Source of the DNA: Leptotrichia shahii
GTDB lineage: Bacteria; Fusobacteriota; Fusobacteriia; Fusobacteriales; Leptotrichiaceae
Reading direction: 5' to 3'
Length of the DNA: 64,000 bases
Assembly: GCF_008327825.1 (NCBI RefSeq)
Contig: NZ_AP019827.1
Coordinates: 806,001-870,000 of the forward strand
The notes under the pieces were generated by a model that did not search any database, was not told the origin of the DNA, and saw only the letters and a program-made list of their open reading frames with translations. The position numbers and the translations under genes are program-made. Below, piece by piece: positions 43,929 through 53,364 of this stretch; position 1 is the stretch's first letter; each line of letters begins with the position of its first letter.

Positions 43929-45704
43929 ATGGCCTTAGAAAAAGTTAATTCGCCGAAAGATTTAAAAAATTTGAAAAGAGAAGAATTAGTTGAATTAGCG
44001 GCTGACATAAGAGAAGCTTTATTAAATAGAGTGACAAATTATCCCAAAGGAGGGCATGTAGGACCTAATTTTGGTATGGTTGAAATGACAATTGCTTTGC
44101 ATTACGTGTTTAATTCACCGATTGATAAAATTGTGTTTGATGTGTCGCATCAGGCTTATTCACATAAAATTTTGACTGGGAGAAAAGACGGATTTCTTTA
44201 TGAAGATAAATTTAAAATTGTTAACGGATATACTGATCAAGATGAGAGCGAGCATGACTTCTTTAAAGTTGGACATACTTCGACATCAGTGAGCTTGGCG
44301 ACAGGACTTGCAAAGGCTAGAGATTTGAGAGGTGCTAAAGAAAATATAATTGCTTTAATTGGAGACGGTTCGTTAAGTGGAGGGCTTGCTTATGAAGGAT
44401 TGAGCAATGTGGCTGAACAAGGTGGAAACTTAATAATTGTTGTAAATGATAATGATCAATCAATTGCAGAAAATCACGGTGGATTGTATAAAAATTTAAG
44501 AGAATTAAGAGAAAGTAATGGTGAGGCACCAAATAATTTCTTTAAATCGCTTGGATTAGATTATAGATATCTAGCTGATGGACATGATATTAATAAATTG
44601 ATTGAAGTGTTTGAAGAAGTGAAAGACATTGATCATCCAATAGTTTTACATATTTATACAATAAAAGGGAAAGGGTTGCCGTATGCTGAAAAAGATAGAG
44701 AACCTTGGCATTATAGTGCAAACTTTGATCCAATAACAGGAGAACCAAAAACTAAGCCTGAACCGAAAGAGGAATTTGGAACAATAACATTTGATTTCTT
44801 GACAGATAAAATGGAAAAAGATCCGACAGTTACATTTATTAATGCTGGTGTTCCTATGGGATTTGGATTTACAAAAGACAGAAGAGAAAAATTGGATAAA
44901 TTGAGAAAACAATATGTTGATGTTGGAATTGCCGAAGAACATGCGACTACTTTTGCATCAGGAATGGCAACAAATGGTGCAAAACCAGTATTTGGCGTAA
45001 TTAGTACTTTTGTTCAAAGAACTTACGACCAAATATCTCATGACATTGCAATAAATAAAGCACCGACAGCTACCTTAGTATTTGGTGGAACATTAAAAGG
45101 TATGAATGATGTAACACATTTGGGATACTTTGACATACCGATGATTTCAAATATACCGAATATCGTGTATTTGGCACCAACTACAAAAGAAGAATACTTA
45201 GCAATGCTTGACTGGGCGATTGATCAAAATGAAAATCCAGTATTTATAAAAGTACCTGGTGGAGCAGTTCAACACTCTGAAACTGATGTGGATAAAGATT
45301 ATTCTAACTTGAATAACTACAAAGTTGTGGAAAGAGGAACTGATATGGCTATTATTGGATTGGGAGAATTTTTTGCATTAGGTAAAGAAGTGAAGGAATT
45401 GTTAAAAGAAAAAGCTGGAATTGATGCAACATTAATAAATCCTAGATTTATAAGTGGTCTTGATGAAAATTTGCTGAATGAGTTAAAATGGAATCATAAA
45501 TTAGTGGTTACATTGGAAAGTGGGCAAAAAGAAGGTGGTTTCGGAACGAAAATTTCCAGTTTCTACGGTACTTCCGATATGAAAGTGCTTAATGTAGGTG
45601 CTAAAAAAGAATTTACTGACGAAGTTCCTTATGATGTGTTTTTTGAAGAAAATAGACTTACAAAAGAACAGATTGTTGAGGATATTTTGAAAATTTTGAA
45701 ATAG
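43929..45704 (+). CDS. DXS/transketolase-family thiamine-diphosphate enzyme
   Basis: The 591-residue single chain has the TPP-binding IALIGDGSLSGGLAYEGLSN and VVNDNDQSIAENHGGL. It also has KGKGLPYAEKDREPWH, the pyrimidine-domain DVGIAEEHATTFASGMATNG and a C-terminal transketolase domain. It is closest in layout to 1-deoxyxylulose-5-phosphate synthase but about 30-50 residues shorter. Since mvaS and mvaA lie in the same window, isoprenoid supply by DXS is not needed. Supply of DXP for thiamine or pyridoxal, or a transketolase-like reaction, is likelier. Confidence 0.8.
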   Translation: MALEKVNSPKDLKNLKREELVELAADIREALLNRVTNYPKGGHVGPNFGMVEMTIALHYVFNSPIDKIVFDVSHQAYSHKILTGRKDGFLYEDKFKIVNGYTDQDESEHDFFKVGHTSTSVSLATGLAKARDLRGAKENIIALIGDGSLSGGLAYEGLSNVAEQGGNLIIVVNDNDQSIAENHGGLYKNLRELRESNGEAPNNFFKSLGLDYRYLADGHDINKLIEVFEEVKDIDHPIVLHIYTIKGKGLPYAEKDREPWHYSANFDPITGEPKTKPEPKEEFGTITFDFLTDKMEKDPTVTFINAGVPMGFGFTKDRREKLDKLRKQYVDVGIAEEHATTFASGMATNGAKPVFGVISTFVQRTYDQISHDIAINKAPTATLVFGGTLKGMNDVTHLGYFDIPMISNIPNIVYLAPTTKEEYLAMLDWAIDQNENPVFIKVPGGAVQHSETDVDKDYSNLNNYKVVERGTDMAIIGLGEFFALGKEVKELLKEKAGIDATLINPRFISGLDENLLNELKWNHKLVVTLESGQKEGGFGTKISSFYGTSDMKVLNVGAKKEFTDEVPYDVFFEENRLTKEQIVEDILKILK

Positions 45705-45836
45705 AAATTTATACTGAATCCCATTTGAAAAGAAGAAAACATATTTTTACTTGCAAGGGTTCTAGATTCTGTAAATCCATTATTTTAACGAAAAATAGTA
45801 TTAAATATAAAAAATAATTTTTAGAAAAATAGAAAG

Positions 45837-45876
45837 CAGAAATGAACTTAATATTTTAGGGAGTTTCTGTTTTTTA
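45837..45876 (+). terminator. Terminator of the DXS-like gene
   Basis: CAGAAA (45837-45842) pairs with TTTCTG (45864-45869), and six to seven T follow. Confidence 0.6.
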
Positions 45877-45884
45877 TATTTTTT

Positions 45885-45908
45885 AATAAAAAAGGGACAT
45901 TACGTCCC
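45885..45908 (-). terminator. Terminator of hom
   Basis: On the minus strand GGGAC-GTAAT-GTCCC (45908-45894) is followed by six T. It lies 15 bases after the hom stop. Confidence 0.85.
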
Positions 45909-45923
45909 AAATTACATAAATTG

Positions 45924-47123
45924 TTATTTCATAATTCTTAATACAAGTTTTTCTTTAGCATTTTTCAAAATTTCGTTAATTTCATTTTTTGAAATATTAT
46001 TTGCTAAAATAATGTAGTAATTTTCAATTTGATTTATTAGTTCAAATGGTGAATTTTCTATGTCAAAATCATCTGAAACTCTTACATAGTAAGAATCTTT
46101 TACTGTGTTTGAATCTACAATTTCAAATACTTTTGTAGAATTGAAGAAGTAATCTGATTCAATGTGATTTCTTGTTACAATTTTTACAATGTCAGCCACT
46201 ACTGCTGAAGCAGTTGGATCCATTCCAGCACCTTTTCCGTAAAATAAAGTCTTATCTGTATAAGAACCTGTTGTTTCGATTGCATTGTAAACATCATCAA
46301 CTTTTGCCAAAATTTCATTATTTGGAATTAATGTTGGTTCAACTGAAATTTGTGCTGATTTATCAGATAATAATTTTGAACTTGCGATTAATTTTATAGT
46401 TAAATTTAGTTTATTTGCAGAGAAAATATCAACTGTGCTAATATCTCTAATTCCTGATAATTGCATATCTTTAAATTTAATTGAGCCTCCATAGGCAAGT
46501 GAGGCAAGAATGTTAATTTTATGTCCTGCATCAATTCCATCTACGTCAAATGTAGGATCAGCTTCTGCATATCCTTTTTCAGAGGCAATTTTTAATGCTT
46601 CGTCAAACGACAAGTTGTCTTCTTTCATTTTTGTTAAAATATAGTTTGAAGTTCCATTCATAATTCCACGAATTTCAGTAACTGTATTTGCAACTAAACT
46701 TTCCATTAAAGGTGTAACAATAGGGATTCCTCCGCCTACAGCCGCTTCAAATAAGAATGATACACCATTTTCCTTAGCAATTTGAAATAATTCAACTCCG
46801 AATTTCGCAATTAGTGCCTTGTTTGCTGTAACGACACTTTTTTTAGCTTGAAATGCTTCAATGATTATTTTCTTTGCGATAGTTTCCCCGCCAATAAGTT
46901 CCACAACAATTTTAATTTCAGGGTCATTCAATACTTTTTTATAGTCATTTGTAAGAATAGATTTGTCAAAATCAAATGAAAATTCACGATTTATATTTAA
47001 ATCACACGCATATTTTACTTCAATGTCAGCTCTTGATTTTTCAAAAATGCTTTCCTTTTCTTTTGTTAGCACTTTAAGAACTCCTTCACCAACAGTTCCC
47101 AATCCAATGATTCCTATTTTCAT
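45924..47123 (-). CDS. hom: Homoserine dehydrogenase
   Basis: The 399-residue product has the dinucleotide motif GLGTVGEGVLKVL at its start, TANKALIAKFGVELF, AAVGGGIPIVTPLMESL, EADPTFDVDGIDAGHK and GKGAGMDPTASAVVADIV. The C-terminal ACT region is short (ENYYIILANNISKNEINEIL), about 30 residues less than in feedback-regulated forms. It makes homoserine for threonine and methionine. It lies downstream of lysC in the same direction. Confidence 0.93.
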   Translation of the reverse strand: MKIGIIGLGTVGEGVLKVLTKEKESIFEKSRADIEVKYACDLNINREFSFDFDKSILTNDYKKVLNDPEIKIVVELIGGETIAKKIIIEAFQAKKSVVTANKALIAKFGVELFQIAKENGVSFLFEAAVGGGIPIVTPLMESLVANTVTEIRGIMNGTSNYILTKMKEDNLSFDEALKIASEKGYAEADPTFDVDGIDAGHKINILASLAYGGSIKFKDMQLSGIRDISTVDIFSANKLNLTIKLIASSKLLSDKSAQISVEPTLIPNNEILAKVDDVYNAIETTGSYTDKTLFYGKGAGMDPTASAVVADIVKIVTRNHIESDYFFNSTKVFEIVDSNTVKDSYYVRVSDDFDIENSPFELINQIENYYIILANNISKNEINEILKNAKEKLVLRIMK

Positions 47124-47250
47124 ATTTTCTAAAGTCCTTTCTTTTATATTCTTAACTTAAATTCATAGTTTTAGATATATTCAATAATTTGTTCATTATT
47201 CATTATATTAACAAATAATTATTTGTCAAATTTTAAATTATAATTTATAA

Positions 47251-48513
47251 TTAATCCTCATTTTCAATAAACCTTTTATGAAGTGCATTTACTGCTTTAT
47301 TTACATCATCTTCATGAATAATGCAGGAAACATTAATTTCTGAACAGGAAATCATATCAATGTTTATACCATTTTCAGCAAGTGTATCAAAAATTTCAGC
47401 AGTAGTTTCGTAATGACTCTTAAGACCTATTCCAACAACAGAAACTTTTGCAATTTTTTCTTTATAAGAAACTCCTTCAGCTCCAATTCTTTCCTTAATT
47501 TGCTCTGAAATAGCCACAGCTTCCTTTAAATCATCAATTTTTACAGTAAATGAAATGTTATTTAATTCTTTGTTAATACTTGAACTTTGTAAAATTATAT
47601 CAGTGCTTATTTTTTCTTTTGCAAGTCTAGAAAATACCTTTGCGGCAATCCCTGGTTTATCAGGCACTCCAAAAAGTGTGATTTTCCCTTCGTTCTTAGA
47701 AGATGTTATACCTGCAATTTTTACTTTTTCCATAGCGTCTCCTTCTGTATCAATATTTTGATTTTCTAATTTTTGAAATTCTTCATTCTTTTGAACAATT
47801 GTTCCATCAGAATCATCAAATGATGAACGTAAATGTATTTTTATACCATATTTTGCAGCAATTTCAACTGATCTTGGATGTAGAACTTTTGCTCCAGAAG
47901 CGGCTAGTTCTAGCATTTCCTGATATGAAATTGTTTTTAGTTTTCTTGCATTTTTAACGATTCTTGGATCTGCAGTATAAACTCCATCAACATCAGTATA
48001 AATTTCCACTTCATCAGCCTCAAGCGCCGCTCCTAAAGCAACAGCAGTCGTGTCAGAACCGCCACGTCCAAGCGTAGTAATTTCATTATTTTCGGTAATT
48101 CCTTGGAATCCGGCAAATACTACTACATTTCCTTCATCTAATTTTTCCTGTATGATCTGTGTGTCTATGTCGATTATCTTTGCCTTTGTATGTACAGGCG
48201 TTGTTTTAAAATTAACTTGAAATGCATTTAGCGAGACTGCCTTTTCTCCCAGTTCCTCAACTGCAATTGCGAGTGATGCGATAGAAATTTGCTCTCCAGA
48301 AGTTAAAAGCATATCAAATTCACGTTTGTTCGGTTTATCTGAAAGTTCATAAGCTCTTTTTACCAATGCATCAGTTCTTCCAGCTGGTGCAGACACAACA
48401 ACAATTACATCGTGTCCAGCTTTTTTATACTTCACAACCCGTTTAGCCACTTCCTTCACGCGTTCTGCATTAGCAACAGAAGTTCCACCGTATTTTTGTA
48501 TAATTAAAGCCAT
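47251..48513 (-). CDS. lysC: Aspartate kinase
   Basis: The 420-residue product starts MALIIQKYGGTSVANAERVK, has VVSAPAGRTDALV, LLTSGEQIS, TLGRGGSDTTAVALGAAL and EIYTDVDGVYTADP, then two ACT domains from about residue 265 (ITLFGVPDKPGIAAKVFSRL). It phosphorylates aspartate for the lysine/threonine/methionine family. The ACT domains suggest feedback control by an amino acid. Confidence 0.95.
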   Translation of the reverse strand: MALIIQKYGGTSVANAERVKEVAKRVVKYKKAGHDVIVVVSAPAGRTDALVKRAYELSDKPNKREFDMLLTSGEQISIASLAIAVEELGEKAVSLNAFQVNFKTTPVHTKAKIIDIDTQIIQEKLDEGNVVVFAGFQGITENNEITTLGRGGSDTTAVALGAALEADEVEIYTDVDGVYTADPRIVKNARKLKTISYQEMLELAASGAKVLHPRSVEIAAKYGIKIHLRSSFDDSDGTIVQKNEEFQKLENQNIDTEGDAMEKVKIAGITSSKNEGKITLFGVPDKPGIAAKVFSRLAKEKISTDIILQSSSINKELNNISFTVKIDDLKEAVAISEQIKERIGAEGVSYKEKIAKVSVVGIGLKSHYETTAEIFDTLAENGINIDMISCSEINVSCIIHEDDVNKAVNALHKRFIENED

Positions 48514-48931
48514 ATTACCTCCTATTTTTTATAAAATTTAACCACTCTATTTAATATACTATTTTTCTTAATAAATTTCAAGATTTTACTAGCAAAGAAT
48601 ACCATATTCTAGCTAAAAAAGCAAGGTAATTTGTATATTTGGTTTAATAAAAAAATTATTCAGCTTGATTTTGAAAATTTTTTATTTTGAAAGTTTTGTT
48701 ATTTTTCCTAAAATTGATAACCGTCTTTCATTAATGAATGCCTGTAATATTACATCAGTAACTTTTTTGAATATAATGTCAAAAAGAATACTAAGTAAAA
48801 ATAAATTGAAAAGCTAAAGAAATTGTGATAAACTTACGTTAAATAAGATGTAACTGTTTTTTCGGCTATGTGAAAATAGTCGTTTGATATAGTTTACTTT
48901 TATTTAAAACTGAAATATTAGGAGAAAACTT
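48514..48931. other. Divergent intergenic region between lysC and the next gene
   Basis: It holds the lysC promoter (48553-48581). The leader is only about 35 bases, too short for a lysine riboswitch. A small hairpin GGCTAT-GTGAAA-ATAGTC lies near 48863-48880, before the plus-strand gene. Nothing else is clear. Confidence 0.5.
48553..48581 (-). promoter_or_regulatory. Promoter of lysC
   Basis: On the minus strand TTGAAA (48581-48576), 17 bases, TATATT (48558-48553). Confidence 0.6.
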
Positions 48932-49564
48932 ATGAAAAATAAAAAAATTATTATAATAACTTCTGCTCTAGCCATAGGAATTCCGCTGTTTGCAATTAGT
49001 ACACAAATGATACTGGAAAAAGCAAGAGAAGATTACTATAAAGTCCAAAAACAGCAAATTGAAGCTGAAAAGGCTAAGGAAAAAGCTGAGAGAGAACAAA
49101 GATTAGCTCAGGAAAAAGCTGAAAGGGAAAGACAAATTCAACAAGAAAAAGAAGAAAGACAAAAACGTATTACAGAAGAAAAAAATGAAAGAAAGCAAAA
49201 AATTATAGAACAAAAATTACAAAGGGAGCAAGATAAACAGGATAAAAAGGAAAAAGTTAAAATTACCAATGCAAGTCCTGTTTTCGCTCCTGAACCTGAG
49301 GTTGCAGTTAAAGAAAAACCCGAATTAACTCCAGAAGAAATAAAAAAAGCAAAGAAGGCATTAAAAGAGGCAAGAGCAAGTTATCTTAGCGGAAACAAAG
49401 CGGCAATACCATCTAAAGTTCCTAGAAATACAGATAAAATCATAATAAAATCCGACAAAAAAGGAAATGTGGAAGCAATAAGACGCTCTAAGGAAGAAAA
49501 TGAAAAAGCAAAGCGAATTTTAAAAGAAATAAGAGATAGCTATTATAAAAATAATAAAAAATAA
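48932..49564 (+). CDS. Membrane-anchored coiled-coil protein
   Basis: AGGAG precedes the ATG. Residues 5-23 are a signal anchor (IIIITSALAIGIPLFAIS). Residues 30-110 are an uninterrupted Glu/Lys/Arg/Gln coiled coil (EKAKEKAEREQRLAQEKAER). The end contains two similar motifs, LKEARASYLSGNKA and LKEIRDSYYKNNKK. It probably extends into the periplasm, perhaps as a spacer or structural protein. Composition makes likeness to other coiled coils meaningless, so no family is assigned. Confidence 0.65.
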   Translation: MKNKKIIIITSALAIGIPLFAISTQMILEKAREDYYKVQKQQIEAEKAKEKAEREQRLAQEKAERERQIQQEKEERQKRITEEKNERKQKIIEQKLQREQDKQDKKEKVKITNASPVFAPEPEVAVKEKPELTPEEIKKAKKALKEARASYLSGNKAAIPSKVPRNTDKIIIKSDKKGNVEAIRRSKEENEKAKRILKEIRDSYYKNNKK

Positions 49565-49574
49565 AATATCTAAG

Positions 49575-49604
49575 TGACTCAGAAATGAGTCATTTTTATT
49601 TTTC
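49575..49604 (+). terminator. Terminator after the coiled-coil gene
   Basis: TGACTC-AGAAAT-GAGTCA is a perfect 6-bp stem followed by TTTTTATTTTT. Confidence 0.85.
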
Positions 49605-49692
49605 TAAATTTTCTTGAAAAAATAAATAAAAGCAAAAAAAATTTTATTTAAATTTCAAAAAAATAAATTAAATAAAAATATTATAAAACTAT

Positions 49693-49720
49693 TTGACTTA
49701 ATCTATTTTTTTGCTATAAT
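49693..49720 (+). promoter_or_regulatory. Promoter of the D-lactate dehydrogenase gene
   Basis: TTGACT (49693-49698), 16 bases, TATAAT (49715-49720). Confidence 0.75.
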
Positions 49721-49760
49721 GAACATAGAAGGTAATAATAAATTTTAGGAGGAATATGAA

Positions 49761-50795
49761 ATGAAAATTGTAGTTTTTGATGCGAAACCTTATGATATCG
49801 AATTTTTTGACAAATGGAATGAAACTTTTGGAGCTGATATTACTTATTTTGAGGAAAAATTAAGTTTAAAAAATGTAATGCTTACAAAATATCAAGATGT
49901 TGTATGTACATTTGTAAATGATGACTTAAATGCAAAAGTATTGAATATACTTTCAAAAAATGGAGTTAGAGTAATTGCGGCAAGATGTGCTGGTTACAAT
50001 AACATTGACTTGAAAGCTGCCCGTGAAAACAGAATTACCGTTTTAAGAGTTCCCGCATACTCTCCGTATGCCGTTGCTGAACATGCATTGGCATTACTTA
50101 TGTCAGTAAATAGAAAAACTCACAAGGCTTATAACAGAACAAGAGAAGGAAATTTCAGCCTAGCAGGGTTAACTGGAATGGACTTAAATGGTAAGACAGC
50201 TGGAATTATAGGAACTGGTAGAATAGCAAGAATTTTCATAAGAATTTTAAATGGATTAGGAATGAAAGTTATTGGTTACGATAAATTCCCTAACGAACAA
50301 GCTGCAAAAGAAGAAAATTTCACTTATGTAACACAAGATGAAATATTTGAAAAATCTGATGTAATTTCATTACATTGCCCATTATTCCCTGAAACAAGAC
50401 ACACAATTAACAAAGATACTATTGCTAAGATGAAAGACGGTGTTATTATTATTAATGCTGCCAGAGGTGGATTAATTGATACAGAAGCATTAGTTGAAGG
50501 ATTAAAAGATAAAAAAATTGGTGGAGCTGGACTTGATGTTTATGAAAATGAAAGCAGCTACTTCTTTGAAGATGAATCAGCAAGTGTGCTAGAAGATGAT
50601 TTATTAGCTAGATTGTTATCATTTAACAATGTTGTGCTGACTTCTCACCAAGCATTCCTGACAAAAGAAGCATTGGATAACATTGCTGAAGCAACATTTA
50701 ATAACATCTTATCTTATGTTAAAGAAGAGCCATTAAAAAATGAAGTTTGGTATAATGAAGAAACTGATAAAGTTGTTGAAGGTCTAAGAAAATAA
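49761..50795 (+). CDS. ldhA: D-lactate dehydrogenase (2-hydroxyacid dehydrogenase)
   Basis: The 344-residue product has the NAD motif GKTAGIIGTGRIARIFIRIL, catalytic Arg in IINAARGGLIDTEAL, Glu in LDVYENESSYFFED and His in LTSHQAFLTKEAL. The FFEDESA region matches the D-lactate group of the family. It reduces pyruvate to D-lactate and regenerates NAD+, in line with the lactate fermentation of Leptotrichia. Confidence 0.9.
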   Translation: MKIVVFDAKPYDIEFFDKWNETFGADITYFEEKLSLKNVMLTKYQDVVCTFVNDDLNAKVLNILSKNGVRVIAARCAGYNNIDLKAARENRITVLRVPAYSPYAVAEHALALLMSVNRKTHKAYNRTREGNFSLAGLTGMDLNGKTAGIIGTGRIARIFIRILNGLGMKVIGYDKFPNEQAAKEENFTYVTQDEIFEKSDVISLHCPLFPETRHTINKDTIAKMKDGVIIINAARGGLIDTEALVEGLKDKKIGGAGLDVYENESSYFFEDESASVLEDDLLARLLSFNNVVLTSHQAFLTKEALDNIAEATFNNILSYVKEEPLKNEVWYNEETDKVVEGLRK

Positions 50796-50844
50796 TTATT
50801 ATCTGAATAAAATATAAAAAAGTTTTTGTTTTCTAAAAACTTAA

Positions 50845-50876
50845 AGAGAGGCTGTTTTTAAAGAGCAGCTTCTTTT
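50845..50876 (+). terminator. Terminator of the D-lactate dehydrogenase gene
   Basis: GAGGCTG (50848-50854) pairs with CAGCTTC (50866-50872) with one G-T pair, extended by AAGA/TCTT, and ends in T residues. Confidence 0.75.
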
Positions 50877-50940
50877 AATATTTATATTTTCCTAAAATTT
50901 TGAGAAAAATAAAAATTAAAAAAAAGAAAGAGGCAAAAAT

Positions 50941-52036
50941 ATGGATTTATTTGAAATAAAAAAACAAAATGAAATAAATGAAGTTGATATTGAAGAAATC
51001 AGGAGGCATCTTTGACATTGAAAATTTAAAAAATGAAATTGATAATTTGGAGAAAAAGACGTTTGAGGCAGATTTCTGGAATAGTGAAAATAGTCAGGAA
51101 ATATTAAAAACTATTAGTGCAAAGAAAAAGCTGCTTGAAGAATACGAGAATTTAAACGGGCTTTTTGAAGATGTTTCTACCATCATTGAGTTTATTGAGA
51201 TGGGGGACAATTCGTTTGAAAATGAGCTTGAGCAGAAGTCGCAGGATTTGAAAAATGAAATTGACAATTTTAAGACAAAATTGCTTTTGGATGAAGAATA
51301 CGATATGAACAATGCTATTCTTACGATAAATTCAGGAGCTGGCGGAACGGAGGCTTGTGACTGGGCTGAAATGCTTTACAGAATGTATGACAGATGGGCA
51401 AATCGGCATAATTTCAAAGTCGAAGTGCTGGACAGTCTGGCTGGAGAAGAAGCTGGAATTAAAAGTATCACATTAAACATAAAGGGAAATTATGCTTATG
51501 GCTATTTAAAAGGGGAAAAAGGAGTTCACAGACTTGTTAGAATTTCACCATTTGATTCAAATGCCAGACGGCATACTTCGTTTGCAGCAGTAAATATTAC
51601 ACCTGAAATAGAAGATGATGTTGAAATAAATATTCGTCCAGAAGACTTGAAGATTGATACTTATAGAGCGAGTGGTGCTGGAGGGCAGCACGTGAATACG
51701 ACAGATTCAGCTGTTAGAATTACACATATTCCTACAAATACAGTAGTTACTTGCCAAAATGAACGTTCACAGCTAAAAAATCGTGAAACTGCCATGAAAA
51801 TCTTAAAGTCTAAATTATTTGAATTAGAATTGGAAAAACGGGAAAAAGAAATGGCAGAATTGAAGGGAATGGAATCTAAAATTGAATGGGGGAGCCAAAT
51901 TCGTTCGTATGTCTTCCAGCCTTATAAAATGGTAAAGGATCACAGAACAAAAGCAGAAGAGGGAAATGTTGAAAAGGTTATGGATGGAGATATTGACTTG
52001 TTTATAAATGAATATTTAAAATATGCTAAATCCTAA
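50941..52036 (+). CDS. prfB: Peptide chain release factor 2, with programmed +1 frameshift
   Basis: Translation starts at ATG 50941 and reaches an in-frame TGA at 51013-51015 after 24 codons. The site AGGAGG-CAT-CTT-TGA-C has the Shine-Dalgarno stimulator three bases before the slippery CTT, exactly as in the known prfB switch. A +1 shift then gives a 364-residue RF2. The UGA/UAA-reading tripeptide SPF is in LVRISPFDSNARRHTSF, and the catalytic GGQ in RASGAGGQHVNTT. The product senses its own level: low RF2 favours frameshifting. Reading only the downstream frame would miss the true N-terminus. Confidence 0.97.
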
Positions 52037-52099
52037 TTCGTATTTAAAATCTAAAATAATTTTACTTATATAACTAAAAAAAATTGAAAGGCTTAAAAT

Positions 52100-52663
52100 A
52101 TGAAAAACACTAGATGCCCATGGGCAAAATCTGAAAATGACATTGTCTATCATGATACTGAATGGGGAGTGCCTTCCCACGATGATAATTATCTTTTTGA
52201 AATGCTAATATTGGAGGGCTTTCAGGCAGGACTTAGCTGGAATCTTATTTTAAATAAAAGAGAAAATTTTAGAAAGGCTTTTGATAATTTTGATTATAAG
52301 AAAATTTCCAAATATGATGAAACTAAGTTGGCTGAACTGGCTGAAAATCAAGGAATTGTGAGAAATAAATTAAAAATAGCCGCTTCTGTTAAAAACGCCC
52401 TTGCATTTATGGAAGTACAAAAGGAATTTGGGTCATTTGATAAGTATATTTGGGATTTTACAGATAATAAGCAAATTATTAATAACTGGAAAGACGTATC
52501 AGAAGTGCCTGCTACTACAGAATTATCCGATAAGATTAGTAAAGATTTGAAAAAACGTGGCTTTAAATTTGTTGGATCTACAATCGTTTATTCTTTCTTA
52601 CAGGCAATCGGAATAGTTGATGACCATTTAATTAGTTGTCCTTATAAAAAATTAACTAAATAA
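52100..52663 (+). CDS. tag: DNA-3-methyladenine glycosylase I
   Basis: The 187-residue product has RCPWAKSENDIVYHDTEWGV, LILEGFQAGLSWNLILNKRE and FVGSTIVYSFLQAIGIVDDH followed by LISC. The Cys and His in the first motif and the His and Cys in the last fit the zinc site of the family. It removes 3-methyladenine from DNA. GAAAGG precedes the ATG. Confidence 0.94.
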   Translation: MKNTRCPWAKSENDIVYHDTEWGVPSHDDNYLFEMLILEGFQAGLSWNLILNKRENFRKAFDNFDYKKISKYDETKLAELAENQGIVRNKLKIAASVKNALAFMEVQKEFGSFDKYIWDFTDNKQIINNWKDVSEVPATTELSDKISKDLKKRGFKFVGSTIVYSFLQAIGIVDDHLISCPYKKLTK

Positions 52664-52689
52664 TTATTTATTCAATTTTATTCATATTT

Positions 52690-52760
52690 GATTTTTTTAT
52701 CGTAAGGGCATCTGATGCCATGCCCTTACAACCCCGATTCTCGAATTTCAATTATCAGGA
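52690..52760. repeat. Variant copy of the dispersed palindromic element, between tag and rnmV
   Basis: GTAAGGGCA (52702-52710) and TGCCCTTAC (52721-52729) form a perfect 9-bp stem with different bases than copies A-C. However, the left flank TTTTTTATC and the right end TTATCAGGACAGACTATTTA follow their pattern. The right end supplies the last codons and stop of rnmV on the minus strand. Confidence 0.5.
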
Positions 52761-53336
52761 CAGACTATTTATTTCTTCAACAGCTTCTTCAAACTGTTCT
52801 TTTGAAATATTAAATGAATTAAGAGCCTTCAAAAGCTGTTTTGCATTGTAATAGCCAATTTTTAATATGTTTCCAAGCATTATTCTGCGTTCTTTTGCAT
52901 TACTTCCAGAAACAAGTCCATTATCAATCAAATCACTAATATCAAACCTATTTTCGATATCTTGATTAGCTGTAATAACATTTTTCAAAGCCTCTAAAAT
53001 TGTTTCATCATTGGCATTTTCAACTCCGATATTATTATTTTTAGTAGCATCCTTTTGACTTACAAAAGCATGTTTTATATTTGGAATATATCTTTTTAAT
53101 GTATCACGAATTTTTTTCCCTGCAAAATCAGGATCTGTGAACAAAATTAAATCGTTATTTTTTGACAGTTCAACTATTTTATTTATTGTTTTCTTAGATA
53201 ATGCAGAAAAGCCGTTTAAGACGATAATGTGTGCATCTACAACTCGTTTTATGGCTGTTATGTCATCTCGCCCTTCGACTACTATAATTTCGTTTATTTT
53301 TAATTTTTCTTTTTGTTTACTTGGATCTTTTTTCAT
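52755..53336 (-). CDS. rnmV: Ribonuclease M5
   Basis: The 193-residue product has the Toprim domain with IIVVEGRDDITAIKRVVDAH and LILFTDPDFAGKKIRDTLKR, the catalytic Glu and DxD. A C-terminal domain follows that in the family binds 5S rRNA. It matures 5S rRNA. It lies upstream of no ksgA here, unlike in Bacillus. Confidence 0.9.
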   Translation of the reverse strand: MKKDPSKQKEKLKINEIIVVEGRDDITAIKRVVDAHIIVLNGFSALSKKTINKIVELSKNNDLILFTDPDFAGKKIRDTLKRYIPNIKHAFVSQKDATKNNNIGVENANDETILEALKNVITANQDIENRFDISDLIDNGLVSGSNAKERRIMLGNILKIGYYNAKQLLKALNSFNISKEQFEEAVEEINSLS

Positions 53337-53364
53337 TTAACATTTCCTTCTAATTTTTCATTTT

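Noticed and set aside
48514-48700. Lysine riboswitch before lysC
   Set aside because: The promoter is only about 40 bases from the start codon, leaving no room, and no L-box-like core is visible.
52702-52729. Terminator between tag and rnmV
   Set aside because: The 9-bp stem is perfect, but no T run follows on the plus strand and the minus side is not T-rich after it, so I list it under the repeat family instead.
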